Virus record (IMG/VR): IMGVR_UViG_3300022562_002256
Location: 62,001 to 126,000 of that record
Strand: one strand, 5' to 3'
DNA: 64,000 nt
DNA from: a virus
The translations under genes and the position numbers were made by a program. Below are positions 23,226-31,213 of the stretch, one piece after another (positions within the stretch are counted from its first letter, which is position 1; every line of letters starts with the position of its first letter). Under the pieces are notes generated by a model. The model was not told the DNA's origin. It did not search any database and saw only the letters and a program-made list of their open reading frames with translations.

Positions 23226-24825
23226 GCACGGCAAGGGCTACTCCGATGCGTATCCGGCTCGGCTCGAGCCCCCGATGGTGGCGGGGCGCGTGCCCCCGCA
23301 CGACCTCGAGGCGGAGGCGGCTTCGCTTAGCGCGGCGATGCTTGACCGTGGGGCCATGGCCACTGTGCTGGCGCTGTTGAAGCCGGTGCATCCCTACAGC
23401 GAAGCGAATGGGCGGATTCTGGCCGCTATCACGGACCTCGCGTCCACGGGGATCCCGGTGGACATCGTGTCGGTGGCTTCGTGGCTTCGTGACCGGGGGT
23501 GGCTGACGAGCGTGGGGGGGCCTGGTTACCTCGCGCAGATCGCCGACGCGACCCCGGCGGTTCACCACGTACGCGACCATGCCCGGACGGTGGTGGAAAA
23601 GTGGCTTGTACGGCAGGTGATCGCGACGTGCCAGCGCATCGCGGCGGAGGGGTACGGCGACGTTGGGCCGGCGCGTGATTTCGTGAACCGGGCGGCGGCG
23701 GCGCTCGCTGGACTGGCGCAGGACGGGTTCCGGGACGGGCGACCGATTGAGGTGGCCTCGGTGCTGAAGGCGGAAGTCGACCGATTGAGTCGGCAAGCCG
23801 ACCACCCCGAGGAATTCGGGGGCATCGCGACGCGGTACGCGAAGCTCGATGCGAAGCTGTCGGGCTTGCACGGGGGGGAATTGCTCATCTTGGCGGCACG
23901 ACCGGGTATGGGCAAGACCAGCCTGGCGCTGGGGATTGCCCTGAACGTGGCGGCGCCGGTGCGCGAGGAAGCGCCCCTGAGCGTGCCGCAGACGGGGGTT
24001 GTGTTCTTCTCGCACGAAATGCCGCGCGAACAGCTTCTAATGCGGTTGATTTGCTCGGAGGCGCGAGTAGAGCTTGGGCGCTACAGGCAGGCGGAGCGGC
24101 TCACCGGCGGCGATTGGGGGAGGATCTACCAGGCGGTGGACTTCCTTGTTGCTGCTGGGCGCAACCTGTGGATCGATGACACCCCGGCGCAGACGGTTGC
24201 GGCGATATCGGCCAAGGTGCGTGCGCTGCAGACGGAATACAACGTCGAGCCAAAATGGCAAGCATGCCCCACGTGCGGTGGCGTCATCACGCAGGTCGAG
24301 ATCGGCGTGCGGGCGTGGACGTGCCGGGCGTGCACGCCGGACGTGAGCGTCCCGGCGGCGGTGTGGTGGGACCAGCCCCCAGCGCAGTTGGTGCGCGAGC
24401 GCAAGGTGGGGCTGGTCGTGATCGATTATCTCCAGCTTATGAAGGGGCGCGAGGGGGTAGCGAGCCGCGAGCAAGAGATCGGGGAGATATCGAGGGGGTT
24501 GAAGCAAATGGCGAAGGAACTCGGCGTGCCGGTGCTCGCGCTCGCCCAACTCAGCCGCGCCGTCGAACGCCGACCCGACAAGCGCCCGCTGCTGTCCGAC
24601 CTTCGAGAATCGGGGAGCCTCGAGCAAGACGCCGACACCGTGATTTTTATCTACGTCGACGAGTACTACAACCCCGACACGGGGGCGAAAGGGCTGGCCG
24701 AGTTGCTCGTCGGCAAGCAGCGAAACGGCTCGACGGGCAAGGTGGTGGTGCGGTTTGAACGGGCATGCACGCGCTTTGACAACCTGGCAGAGGGTGATTA
24801 CCCTGAGTGGGCAACCGATGGGTGA
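23215..24825 (+). CDS. dnaB: Replicative DNA helicase DnaB with a zinc-ribbon insert
   Basis: 536 aa from GTG 23215 (GGAGGTGG 7 nt upstream, 11-nt overlap with dnaC). N-terminal collar PHDLEAEAASLSAAMLDRGA, Walker A RPGMGKTS at 229-236, HEMP motif, Walker B VVIDYLQLM at 401-409, LAQLSRAVERR and DLRESGSLEQDADTV. The helicase core is complete. Unusually, residues about 345-380, between the AAA-like strand 3 helix and Walker B, carry CPTCGG and CRAC pairs forming a zinc ribbon. It unwinds the phage fork 5'-3'. Confidence 0.95.
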   Translation: MAGKHGKGYSDAYPARLEPPMVAGRVPPHDLEAEAASLSAAMLDRGAMATVLALLKPVHPYSEANGRILAAITDLASTGIPVDIVSVASWLRDRGWLTSVGGPGYLAQIADATPAVHHVRDHARTVVEKWLVRQVIATCQRIAAEGYGDVGPARDFVNRAAAALAGLAQDGFRDGRPIEVASVLKAEVDRLSRQADHPEEFGGIATRYAKLDAKLSGLHGGELLILAARPGMGKTSLALGIALNVAAPVREEAPLSVPQTGVVFFSHEMPREQLLMRLICSEARVELGRYRQAERLTGGDWGRIYQAVDFLVAAGRNLWIDDTPAQTVAAISAKVRALQTEYNVEPKWQACPTCGGVITQVEIGVRAWTCRACTPDVSVPAAVWWDQPPAQLVRERKVGLVVIDYLQLMKGREGVASREQEIGEISRGLKQMAKELGVPVLALAQLSRAVERRPDKRPLLSDLRESGSLEQDADTVIFIYVDEYYNPDTGAKGLAELLVGKQRNGSTGKVVVRFERACTRFDNLAEGDYPEWATDG

Positions 24826-24904
24826 TCCGATACAAGCGCCCGTCCCGTCCCGGTGCGGGGACATGGTGAAGAGGTGTGCGGCCTGCCTGCGGATGAGGTG
24901 GTGA
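24818..24904 (+). CDS. 28-aa bridging ORF with cysteine cluster
   Basis: ATG 24818 lies inside the end of dnaB and the TGA shares a base with the next ATG (TGATG). SRCGDMVKRCAACLRMRW has C-x7-C-x2-C. Fits the pattern of tiny ORFs that join genes here. Confidence 0.45.
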   Translation: MGDPIQAPVPSRCGDMVKRCAACLRMRW

Positions 24905-25179
24905 TGACAAGGTTCCGGGCGTTGATCGCTGTCAGCATCGGCAACCGTGTGCTCGGCGTCGCGTGTTTTTGCGGTGCCGCATACCTGGCCATCCGGGAAG
25001 GCCAGGTATACAGGGCGCTCTTGGGGGTGTTTTTGGCAGGGCTTACGTGTGCCGTCGGTGTGTTTGATACGATTGGAATTTGGAGGTGCGCACGTGGAGT
25101 CCCAGGGCGCGCTCCGAGTCGTGCGGCGGTGGCTGGATGGACTACCCGTTCCCCCACGGTGCGGTCACGCCGTGCATAG
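24904..25179 (+). CDS. Small membrane protein, two transmembrane segments
   Basis: 91 aa from ATG 24904. Hydrophobic segments about 5-27 (ALIAVSIGNRVLGVACFCG) and 33-55 (ALLGVFLAGLTCAVGVF), then an Arg-rich tail. Within the gene, ATACCTGGCC and GGCCAGGTAT form a perfect hairpin around 24983-25012. Holin-like size and topology, but far from any lysis genes, so no function is assigned. Confidence 0.6.
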   Translation: MTRFRALIAVSIGNRVLGVACFCGAAYLAIREGQVYRALLGVFLAGLTCAVGVFDTIGIWRCARGVPGRAPSRAAVAGWTTRSPTVRSRRA

Positions 25180-25315
25180 CGGCCGGGCGACCGTCATGCG
25201 CGGCTGGCCATGCATGAAATCGGCGACCCGGATCGTGGGAATGGACATCGGTCACATGGACGTGCTGTGCGACACGGCGCACCCCGAGATCGAACCGCGG
25301 GGCGAATGGATGTGA
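25094..25315 (+). CDS. Hypothetical protein, 73 aa
   Basis: GTG 25094 with GGAGGTG 6 nt upstream; overlaps the membrane protein by 86 nt in another frame. Contains VESQGALRVVRRWLDGLP and MDIGHMDVLCDTAHPEIEP. The Shine-Dalgarno is good but the long overlap lowers confidence. Confidence 0.5.
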   Translation: MESQGALRVVRRWLDGLPVPPRCGHAVHSGRATVMRGWPCMKSATRIVGMDIGHMDVLCDTAHPEIEPRGEWM

Positions 25316-25331
25316 GTGGTGGCCGATCGTG

Positions 25332-25370
25332 ATGGAGCCGTGGGACGGAGGCGAGGAGCAGAAAGACTAA
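25332..25370 (+). CDS. 12-codon bridging ORF
   Basis: MEPWDGGEEQKD. It starts in a TGATG overlap with a six-codon ORF (MSGGRS, 25312-25332, itself overlapping the previous stop by GTGA) and ends in TAATG with the TIM-barrel gene. Two successive tiny ORFs connect the neighbours without a gap. Confidence 0.4.
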   Translation: MEPWDGGEEQKD

Positions 25371-26200
25371 TGAGACATGGCACATATGTGGGGATCAGCG
25401 GGTTTACGGCGGCGGCTGAGGCGCGGGCCGCGCTCGCGCACTTCCGTGGGGTCGGCCTGGCGGCAGCGGGGTGGTTGCTCGGCGTTGGGGTGCTGACGTC
25501 GACCAAGACGCTCCTCGGGCGGTCGAACAGGTGGCCCCTGCGCTACCCACGGTCAGTGTCGGACGTCGAAACGATATTTTTGGACGAGCCCGAAGTGCTT
25601 AACGTGGTGCACGTCTCCCACGACCCAACCCTCGGGGTGCCGGTCTTGGTCGACCTCCAACGGGGGCTCTCCGCCGGGGGGTCGCTGTGTCACGGGCTGC
25701 AAATCAACGGTCTCGCTCTTTGGGACGCACCAACACCGCGACAGCGGCTGGACGAGATGTGGGGCCTGGCCATGTTCCGCGAGCGGCACCCGGACATCCG
25801 TGTCGTCCTGCAGGTGCGGCCGGGCGAGACCGCGGCTCACGACGCGGGGGGGATCCGCATGGTAGCCGGCCTGGTGACGGACGTGCTGCTCGACCCGAGC
25901 GGGGGGCAAGGGCGTCAGAGTGCCTTTGACGGCGTCGGGTTGGCAGCGCGATGCGTCGAGATCCGTGAGGCTTGCCCGTCGGTGAGGGTCGGCGTCGCCG
26001 GCGGCTTGGACGCGGCACTGGTTGAGCAATATGAGCCGACGCCTCTCGGCTACCTGTGGCGCAACCGAGAGGCGAGTAGCGACGCCGAGGGTCGGTTGCG
26101 TGACGATGAGCCGGGTGGCGGACGCCTTGTCGCCGAGAATGTGCGAGCCTACCTGGAGGCGATGGCAAGATGTGGAGGGGCGGCCGGTGTGCCGGTGTGA
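25370..26200 (+). CDS. TIM-barrel protein resembling phosphoribosylanthranilate isomerase (TrpF)
   Basis: 276 aa from ATG 25370. TrpF-like landmarks in order: YVGISGFTAAAEARAALAHF (first strand and helix), HGLQINGLALWD (compare Q-L-H-G), VTDVLLDPSGGQGRQSAFDG (compare D-S-x-x-G-G-T-G-x-x-F-D-W phosphate loop), and VGVAGGLDAALVEQY (L-A-G-G-L). The catalytic Cys of TrpF near the N-terminus is not at its usual place. Likely binds a phosphorylated sugar or nucleotide; tryptophan synthesis is unlikely in a phage, so a modified-base or NAD-related role should be considered. Confidence 0.65.
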   Translation: MRHGTYVGISGFTAAAEARAALAHFRGVGLAAAGWLLGVGVLTSTKTLLGRSNRWPLRYPRSVSDVETIFLDEPEVLNVVHVSHDPTLGVPVLVDLQRGLSAGGSLCHGLQINGLALWDAPTPRQRLDEMWGLAMFRERHPDIRVVLQVRPGETAAHDAGGIRMVAGLVTDVLLDPSGGQGRQSAFDGVGLAARCVEIREACPSVRVGVAGGLDAALVEQYEPTPLGYLWRNREASSDAEGRLRDDEPGGGRLVAENVRAYLEAMARCGGAAGVPV

Positions 26201-26203
26201 GAG

Positions 26204-26635
26204 ATGACGCGCGATGATGTTCTCAGACCGGGGTGGTGGGGGCTCCCGGGCCCCGACGGTAACCAGTTGGTGCGGCTTTCTGCTCAGGAAATTGCGGTTA
26301 AGTCGGATGAGCCGGGGTGCGAGCAGGAGTCGTCGTGGCAGTTCGTGGTGGACCCCCAATTGCCATGGGAGTATCTGGGCGACGGCGACTACCCCGAACC
26401 GACCGAGTGGCTTTTGGGGATATGCACCGAAGTGGCGCTGATAATGGTGTATGGCCAACAGGCGGCGCGCGGCGAGATGGCCAGCTACGCGGCGGCAGGC
26501 TACATGCGCGCGACGCGAGCGCTGCTCATGGGGGAGCCGATCGGCGACGAGGAGCACGCCGCGCTGGATGATCCCGCGGTCAAGGCGGTGATTCGGCTTT
26601 TTCGGGATCGGCTGCTCATGACCAGCACGTGGTGA
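26204..26635 (+). CDS. Hypothetical protein, 143 aa
   Basis: ATG 26204, three nt after the previous stop. Begins MTRDDVLRPGWWGLPGPDG; acidic centre with WEYLGDGDYPEPTEWLLG, then a helical end. Soluble, no family. Confidence 0.6.
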   Translation: MTRDDVLRPGWWGLPGPDGNQLVRLSAQEIAVKSDEPGCEQESSWQFVVDPQLPWEYLGDGDYPEPTEWLLGICTEVALIMVYGQQAARGEMASYAAAGYMRATRALLMGEPIGDEEHAALDDPAVKAVIRLFRDRLLMTSTW

Positions 26636-26724
26636 CGCCGATCGCGGCGATCAAAGAAATGTAGGTGTGGTGGGACGGCCCCGGCGCGCCCGGACGCCAT
26701 GGGGGAAGGCGGGGCCCATGCCCC

Positions 26725-26753
26725 TTGACACACGCGCTGCGGATGGTTATGCC
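26725..26753 (+). promoter_or_regulatory. Sigma-70-like promoter
   Basis: TTGACA at 26725-26730, 17-nt spacer ending GATGGT, TATGCC at 26748-26753. A leader with AAGGAG precedes ATG 26773. The rest of the 137-nt intergenic region shows nothing more. Confidence 0.65.
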
Positions 26754-26772
26754 TCATCGCAAGGAGCGAGTC

Positions 26773-26997
26773 ATGACGACCCATCGCAAACAGCGCATTG
26801 CGCCTCGCACGTGCCCTTTCATCGAGGGAGCCGACCAAGAGATCATGGACTTTATGCCCGCCGGCTTTGGCGCCTTCATGGCGGCTCGCGGCGAAGATGA
26901 GCCGGGGGGGGTATCCGCTGCCGCTGAGCTGATGCTGGGATCGATGGCTGGGGACGAGGACGAGGCGGACTCCGACGGTGGGGGAATTGCCCCGTGA
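26773..26997 (+). CDS. Small acidic hypothetical protein, 74 aa
   Basis: ATG 26773 behind promoter and AAGGAG. MTTHRKQRIAPRTCPFIEG, then helical and a strongly acidic end (SMAGDEDEADSDGG). No family. First gene of a run continuing with the 450-aa protein (GTGA overlap). Confidence 0.6.
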   Translation: MTTHRKQRIAPRTCPFIEGADQEIMDFMPAGFGAFMAARGEDEPGGVSAAAELMLGSMAGDEDEADSDGGGIAP

Positions 26998-28346
26998 CCG
27001 TGAAACTGTACAAACTCACCCGTGATGGGTGTAGCCCGCATACAGGTTACGAGTGGTCGCTTCCGACGCGCTCGGCGCCGGGTGGTTGGCACACGGTGGA
27101 CGCGGGGCCACTCGTACCCCACAAAAACGCGTTCCACCTCACATCGAAGCCGAAGGCCCACTGGAGCGCCGGGCTCGAGGTGTGGGAGGTCGAGGCCGTG
27201 GGCACTAAGCGGCTCGTCAACTGCAGCGAGGCGGAGTACATCGCTCGCAAGGTGCGGTTCGTTCGGCGGCTGACGCCGCGTGAACTCGACGCTTTGGATG
27301 TTGGCGTTGAGCGAACATATCGAACATCGCATCGAGCCGGCGTTCGGCGCCGCGTTCCCAAGGGGATGAGCCCCGTGATGCAGGTGTTGACGGTGGTGCG
27401 TGATCACGCGCTCACGGCCGGTAACCGTCGGGGCGACAACATGTTTGCCTACGTGATGCGTCGCCTGTTCGACGTGGTGGTCGAGGCGCGAATGGACTTC
27501 GCGCCGGCGGACTTCGCCGAGATCGCTAAGCTGGGGGGCTTGGGAGTCGGGAGCGAGGCGGTTTATGCGGCACTGGTGCAGAGCGGCAACGCGTCGGCGT
27601 TGAAAGCGTGGGAGGCGTGGCAGGGGCGCACGCCGTGGATGTGGCAGGGGCGGCGCCTCTACGTCGGCGCGCCGCTGAGATGGCGAGGCCGTGAGTGCAA
27701 GGTCACGGCCATTGACGACGCCACAGGCACAATCCGTGCCTGTGCCTACCACCAACGCCAATACAACGATCGAGGATACCCGATAGACGACTTGCGGGTG
27801 TCCCAAAGGCACCGGATCACGAAGGCGGCGCTTGCGGACGCGGACAAGGCGCAAAAGTTGGCGGACGCGTGGCTTGAGAAGAGCGCTGCGCTCGCCAAGT
27901 TGATCTACGGGAAGCAAACGTCCCGTCCGCGCCGCCATCGCTCTGCCGCACACGCGGCGTTTTGGATGGGCGATCACGCCATCATGATCGCGATGTGGTC
28001 GGCGGAGGAGCGTGCGGAGGCCGAGGAGTGGGCGCGGCTTCGCGACGCCGACCGCGGGAAGACGCGCGTCAGGGTAGCCGCCCCCCCGGTGTGTGTGCTG
28101 GCCACGGCCGATGCCATAAAGCTCCACAAGGACGCTGAGACGGCGGCCTCTCGGGCGTTTGGAGACGCGTTGGCGGCCCGCGGAACGAGCGCGGCTTCTC
28201 CGGTGTATGAGCCTGTGACTGGGACGCCCGTGTGTGCGGCGAGCGAGGCGCTGGGGCGTTGGGCGGAGGCGGCATGCGCCGGCTTCCCGGCGCAACACCT
28301 TGCCCCATCGACGAAGGTGCCCGCTAGGAAGGCAAGGGCGGCGTGA
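26994..28346 (+). CDS. Hypothetical protein, 450 aa
   Basis: GTG 26994. The first 70 residues (KLYKLTRDGCSPHTGYEWS, PLVPHKNAFHLTSKPKAHW, GLEVWEVEA) resemble a recurrent phage N-terminal domain of unknown function seen in proteins starting MKAYKF-type (from memory). The rest is helical, with MWSAEERAEAEEWARLRDA. CACAGGCAC and GTGCCTGTG form a coding hairpin near 27721-27743. No enzymatic motif. Confidence 0.65.
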   Translation: MTVKLYKLTRDGCSPHTGYEWSLPTRSAPGGWHTVDAGPLVPHKNAFHLTSKPKAHWSAGLEVWEVEAVGTKRLVNCSEAEYIARKVRFVRRLTPRELDALDVGVERTYRTSHRAGVRRRVPKGMSPVMQVLTVVRDHALTAGNRRGDNMFAYVMRRLFDVVVEARMDFAPADFAEIAKLGGLGVGSEAVYAALVQSGNASALKAWEAWQGRTPWMWQGRRLYVGAPLRWRGRECKVTAIDDATGTIRACAYHQRQYNDRGYPIDDLRVSQRHRITKAALADADKAQKLADAWLEKSAALAKLIYGKQTSRPRRHRSAAHAAFWMGDHAIMIAMWSAEERAEAEEWARLRDADRGKTRVRVAAPPVCVLATADAIKLHKDAETAASRAFGDALAARGTSAASPVYEPVTGTPVCAASEALGRWAEAACAGFPAQHLAPSTKVPARKARAA

Positions 28347-28459
28347 GCGGGGTCTGGCTTCTTGCGGTCACGGCTTGCACGGCCTACCAGCGGACGAGAC
28401 CGACCACGGGGTGTGCGCGTGGCTGTGGACATCCGGCCATGACGTCGGCCGCGCGATAG
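28343..28459 (+). CDS. 38-aa putative small lipoprotein-like ORF
   Basis: GTG 28343 overlaps the previous stop (GTGA). MSGVWLLAVTACTAYQRTRP has a lipobox-like VTAC close to the start, but the hydrophobic core is only about 9 residues, short for a signal peptide. May be a bridging ORF with chance hydrophobicity. Confidence 0.35.
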   Translation: MSGVWLLAVTACTAYQRTRPTTGCARGCGHPAMTSAAR

Positions 28460-28469
28460 CGAGGCGGAC

Positions 28470-28658
28470 GTGCTAAGCCTTTCAACTCGCCTGCTCGTGG
28501 TCGGTGTGGTCTGGGGGTTGATGGTGGCATGGGGTTTTGTCGCTGGCGTCGTCGACGGGTATAGAGGCGTAGTCGGTGACCTGAATCACCCGCTGGCCGT
28601 CGTTTGGATGCCTGGCAGGAAGGTCGGCGCGTGGTTGCGTCGGCACGGTCGGAGGTAA
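28470..28658 (+). CDS. Single-pass membrane protein, 62 aa
   Basis: GTG 28470 with GAGGCGGA upstream. One transmembrane helix (LLVVGVVWGLMVAWGFVAGVV) near the N-terminus and a basic C-terminus (GRKVGAWLRRHGRR). Probably inner-membrane. The preceding 38-aa ORF ends 10 nt before it. Confidence 0.6.
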   Translation: MLSLSTRLLVVGVVWGLMVAWGFVAGVVDGYRGVVGDLNHPLAVVWMPGRKVGAWLRRHGRR

Positions 28659-28660
28659 GC

Positions 28661-29023
28661 ATGGGAACGTTTTACGGCTTGTTTACGCAGAGCGGTGAGG
28701 GGTGTGACTACACGATCGGCTGTGGTATGGTGTGGCGAAAGCTGAGGGCCACCACGCCGGAGGAGGCAGTGACCGAGGCGATGGGTGCGTTCTCGCTCGA
28801 GGTGTCGGACGTCCACAACATCGAGGTCATTCGTGTCGTCGAGGTCGCGGCTGAGATTGACCTGGCTGATGAGATAAAGGCGGCACGGCAGGTCATCAAA
28901 GAAGAGCGTGCCGCGTCGGCGCGGGCCGCGAAGCGTGCCCAGATCGAGCGACTGCAACGAGAGTTGGATGGCGTCGAGGGGGAGGCGGCGAGCATCGCAC
29001 GGTGCGATCACCGCCACGGTTAG
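28661..29023 (+). CDS. Hypothetical coiled-coil protein, 120 aa
   Basis: ATG 28661 after GGAGGTAAGC; the previous stop is within the Shine-Dalgarno. Begins MGTFYGLFTQSGEGCDYTI; residues about 65-110 are a predicted coiled coil (IKAARQVIKEERAASAR, RAQIERLQRELDGVEGE). No family. Confidence 0.65.
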   Translation: MGTFYGLFTQSGEGCDYTIGCGMVWRKLRATTPEEAVTEAMGAFSLEVSDVHNIEVIRVVEVAAEIDLADEIKAARQVIKEERAASARAAKRAQIERLQRELDGVEGEAASIARCDHRHG

Positions 29024-29042
29024 TGGCCAAAGGAGGAGAACG

Positions 29043-29363
29043 ATGAGCAGAGGTGCGTGGGTAGTATCCATGGTAATGGTCGTGGTGCTCGGGATGATTT
29101 CGACCTTGGGTGCGGTCGAGTGCGCCACAGGCGACAAGATACGGAGCGCCGCCGAGGACGAGGCGCGAACGTTCGCGCAGACCCTCGGCTTGGATGACGT
29201 CGGCGTGTCGTGCGCCGACGTAGACAGCGACGGCGACGGGTACGTGAGCTGCGCGATCAACGCGGGGGCAGCCGGATTTCGTGCGGTTGAGTGCCGCAGT
29301 CGGTGGGCGATTGGGCATGGGTGCCGCGTTCCGAAGTTGCGCGCGGTCAGCCAAGAGCCGTAA
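29043..29363 (+). CDS. Secreted protein with EF-hand-like loop, 106 aa
   Basis: ATG 29043 with AAAGGAGGAG. A signal peptide (MSRGAWVVSMVMVVVLGMI, then STLGAVECATG) directs export. The mature part has CADVDSDGDGYVSCAI, whose D-x-D-x-D-G-Y matches a calcium-binding loop, flanked by cysteines. It is one of few exported products here and may act at the envelope. Confidence 0.65.
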   Translation: MSRGAWVVSMVMVVVLGMISTLGAVECATGDKIRSAAEDEARTFAQTLGLDDVGVSCADVDSDGDGYVSCAINAGAAGFRAVECRSRWAIGHGCRVPKLRAVSQEP

Positions 29364-29383
29364 CGACCACGCCGATCGAGGCG

Positions 29384-29412
29384 TCGACAACGGCGCCGGG
29401 GCGACTTATACT
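29384..29412 (+). promoter_or_regulatory. Sigma-70-like promoter
   Basis: TCGACA at 29384-29389, 17-nt spacer, TATACT at 29407-29412. Leader of about 13 nt to ATG 29432. Confidence 0.55.
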
Positions 29413-29431
29413 GCTGACCGAGCGGACAGCC

Positions 29432-29692
29432 ATGGCGATGTGTCGGAAGTGCAACAGGGGTGGGACAAAGAGGCACGCACGTGGCTGTCCGCGTCGGGGG
29501 GCGTGCCACAAGAAGGGAGCCGCCGCGCGAGCGGCGTACGAGCAGCGGATGGTCGCCGCGAACGCGGAACTCGAGGCGGCAAACCAGGTGCTCGCAGAGC
29601 TGCAGCGGTTGCAGCGCGGGAAGGCGGGCGACTTCCGCGTGGTGTCGTTTGCCGTGCCAGTCCGGTGGACAGAGCACCCGCTTCCGCCGTGA
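29432..29692 (+). CDS. Hypothetical protein, 86 aa, zinc-like N-terminus and coiled coil
   Basis: ATG 29432. MAMCRKCNRGGTKRHARGC and GAC give a C-x2-C...C...C cluster, then ANAELEAANQVLAELQRL forms a coiled coil. The wider frame upstream is shadow. Overlaps the next gene by GTGA. Confidence 0.6.
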   Translation: MAMCRKCNRGGTKRHARGCPRRGACHKKGAAARAAYEQRMVAANAELEAANQVLAELQRLQRGKAGDFRVVSFAVPVRWTEHPLPP

Positions 29693-29970
29693 GCACGATG
29701 CGGTTGGCGTGCCGGTGCTGTGGCGACGAGGCTTGTTTGCCGACGTTGCCGGATGTTGGCGAGGACGCGTTCTGCGACCATTGCCGCAGCGTGGTAGAAC
29801 GAACCCCGCCGCCCAAACGAGCGGCGTGCTCACGTGATGAGCACGTGGGTGACGTGTGGCGAACCACGTTGGACGTGCTGGCCGAGGACGCCGCCGATGC
29901 GGCGTGGAGCGAAGAGGAGTGGTGGAGCGAACCACCACGAAGGGACACCTATGGGTATCATCACGGTTGA
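29689..29970 (+). CDS. Zinc-binding hypothetical protein, 93 aa
   Basis: GTG 29689. RLACRCCGDEACL and FCDHCRSVVE provide a likely zinc site; the C-terminal half is very acidic with tryptophans (DAAWSEEEWWSEPP). No family. Confidence 0.6.
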   Translation: MSTMRLACRCCGDEACLPTLPDVGEDAFCDHCRSVVERTPPPKRAACSRDEHVGDVWRTTLDVLAEDAADAAWSEEEWWSEPPRRDTYGYHHG

Positions 29971-30124
29971 GTGGGTCGCGCGCTACCTGTTGACGGCGGA
30001 GGTGTGGGCCGAGGTCGGGTGGCTCGCGGCGGGGGACACGGCTGGGCCCCACGCGGTTGGGTACGCGTCTGCTCTCGCAGAGGGGGAACGCCGCTTGCGC
30101 GCGGCGGTGGGTGGGTCGGCGTGA
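29951..30124 (+). CDS. Small hypothetical protein, 57 aa
   Basis: ATG 29951 after AAGGGAC; overlaps the previous gene by 20 nt and the next by GTGA. MGIITVEWVARYLLTAEVW begins a helical protein. No family. Confidence 0.5.
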   Translation: MGIITVEWVARYLLTAEVWAEVGWLAAGDTAGPHAVGYASALAEGERRLRAAVGGSA

Positions 30125-30795
30125 TCCTTGGTCCGACCGAGATCGATGTCGTACGCCGGGTACTACTCCGTGGCGTGGTAGACATGGCCGCCGCGGACGT
30201 TGCGGCGGCGCGCGCGTTGCTTGCACGCATTGAGCGCGAGCACGTCGTGCGGGGCGCGCGCGTGTTCTCCTTGGAGTTGGGCATCGGGTCCGAGGCGACC
30301 AAGCAAGTGAAGAAGTGGGTGGCGGCGCGAAGGGAATTCAGAAAGAAACTGGGCGTCAAAAGGCTAAAAAAAGGCGAGGGCCCCGCGATAAGCGTGTTGG
30401 TATGGGCACCTACGCTTAACGAGTACAACGGACTGGACAGTCGGCAAAAGGAGCAACTCCGTAAGGCCATCGACGCGAGGATCGTCGAGACGCGGGAGGG
30501 GTGGCCGGACTGGCACGCCGGGTTTCGAGAGGGAGCATCCGTGGCACGCGGCAAAGTTCGGGTGGCTCGCGAAGGGGGGCGCCGCCGAGCGGTGGTGGTA
30601 ACGAGATACTCGAGCCGGCGTGTGGACGAGGTGAGCGTCGATGTGTGTGGGGGAAAGATGCCGATCGACAGGCTGGTGTTGGCGGGCGTGCTCCGTGGCG
30701 ACACCGATGAGTGGCTCGTGCGCGAGGCGGCATGGGTGCCAGTGGCGCCGGGGCATGGCAAGGTCGTAGTGGATGTGTACGAGATTGGAGGATAG
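30121..30795 (+). CDS. Hypothetical protein, 224 aa
   Basis: GTG 30121 (GTGA overlap). Helical start (IDVVRRVLLRGVVDMAAAD), a basic middle (AARREFRKKLGVKRLKKGE), and a beta-rich end. Basic patches suggest nucleic-acid contact. No family. Confidence 0.6.
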   Translation: MILGPTEIDVVRRVLLRGVVDMAAADVAAARALLARIEREHVVRGARVFSLELGIGSEATKQVKKWVAARREFRKKLGVKRLKKGEGPAISVLVWAPTLNEYNGLDSRQKEQLRKAIDARIVETREGWPDWHAGFREGASVARGKVRVAREGGRRRAVVVTRYSSRRVDEVSVDVCGGKMPIDRLVLAGVLRGDTDEWLVREAAWVPVAPGHGKVVVDVYEIGG

Positions 30796-30797
30796 CC

Positions 30798-31181
30798 GTG
30801 GGTTCGTTCCGCATCGCTCCGTACACCGGGAGAACGCAGTCAACCATCGGCCGCCGAAACGCGGTGCTTATCCGGAGCGAGGCCGGGGCATGTAGGGTCG
30901 TCGCGGCAGACGTAGACTCGTACGTCGGCGAGGTTTTGCACAAAACCTACGGCGCGAGCGACGGGTTTGACCTCGAGTTGGGGGTGGATGTCGAGGACTT
31001 GGAGCCCGGACTTTGGGTGGCGGACATCGCCATTCGAGGGCTCGGGCCGCCAGCCTGGTTCGGTGTCGAGCGCGACTGGCGGGTCGACTTGACGGGAGCG
31101 CGGCGGGCGACATCAGAAGACGTGTCCTCGTTCGGGCCGGGTGGTGACGAAGCCCAGATCGCCACGCTGGTTGATGCGTAG
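30798..31181 (+). CDS. Hypothetical protein, 127 aa
   Basis: GTG 30798 with GGAGGATAG. Mostly beta (VVAADVDSYVGEVLHKTYG, WVADIAIRGLGPPAWFGVE). No motif. Followed by a promoter that lies partly in its 3' end. Confidence 0.55.
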   Translation: MGSFRIAPYTGRTQSTIGRRNAVLIRSEAGACRVVAADVDSYVGEVLHKTYGASDGFDLELGVDVEDLEPGLWVADIAIRGLGPPAWFGVERDWRVDLTGARRATSEDVSSFGPGGDEAQIATLVDA

Positions 31182-31200
31182 CGTTTTGGTGGTTATGGGT
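31172..31200 (+). promoter_or_regulatory. Sigma-70-like promoter
   Basis: TTGATG at 31172-31177, 17-nt spacer ending GGTGGT, TATGGG at 31195-31200. Confidence 0.55.
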
Positions 31201-31213
31201 AGGATGTGGAAGG

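Noticed and set aside
25552-26557. Long leftward frame opposite the TIM-barrel gene
   Set aside because: Antisense shadow rich in Arg, His and Pro; the rightward genes have motifs, Shine-Dalgarno sequences and overlaps.
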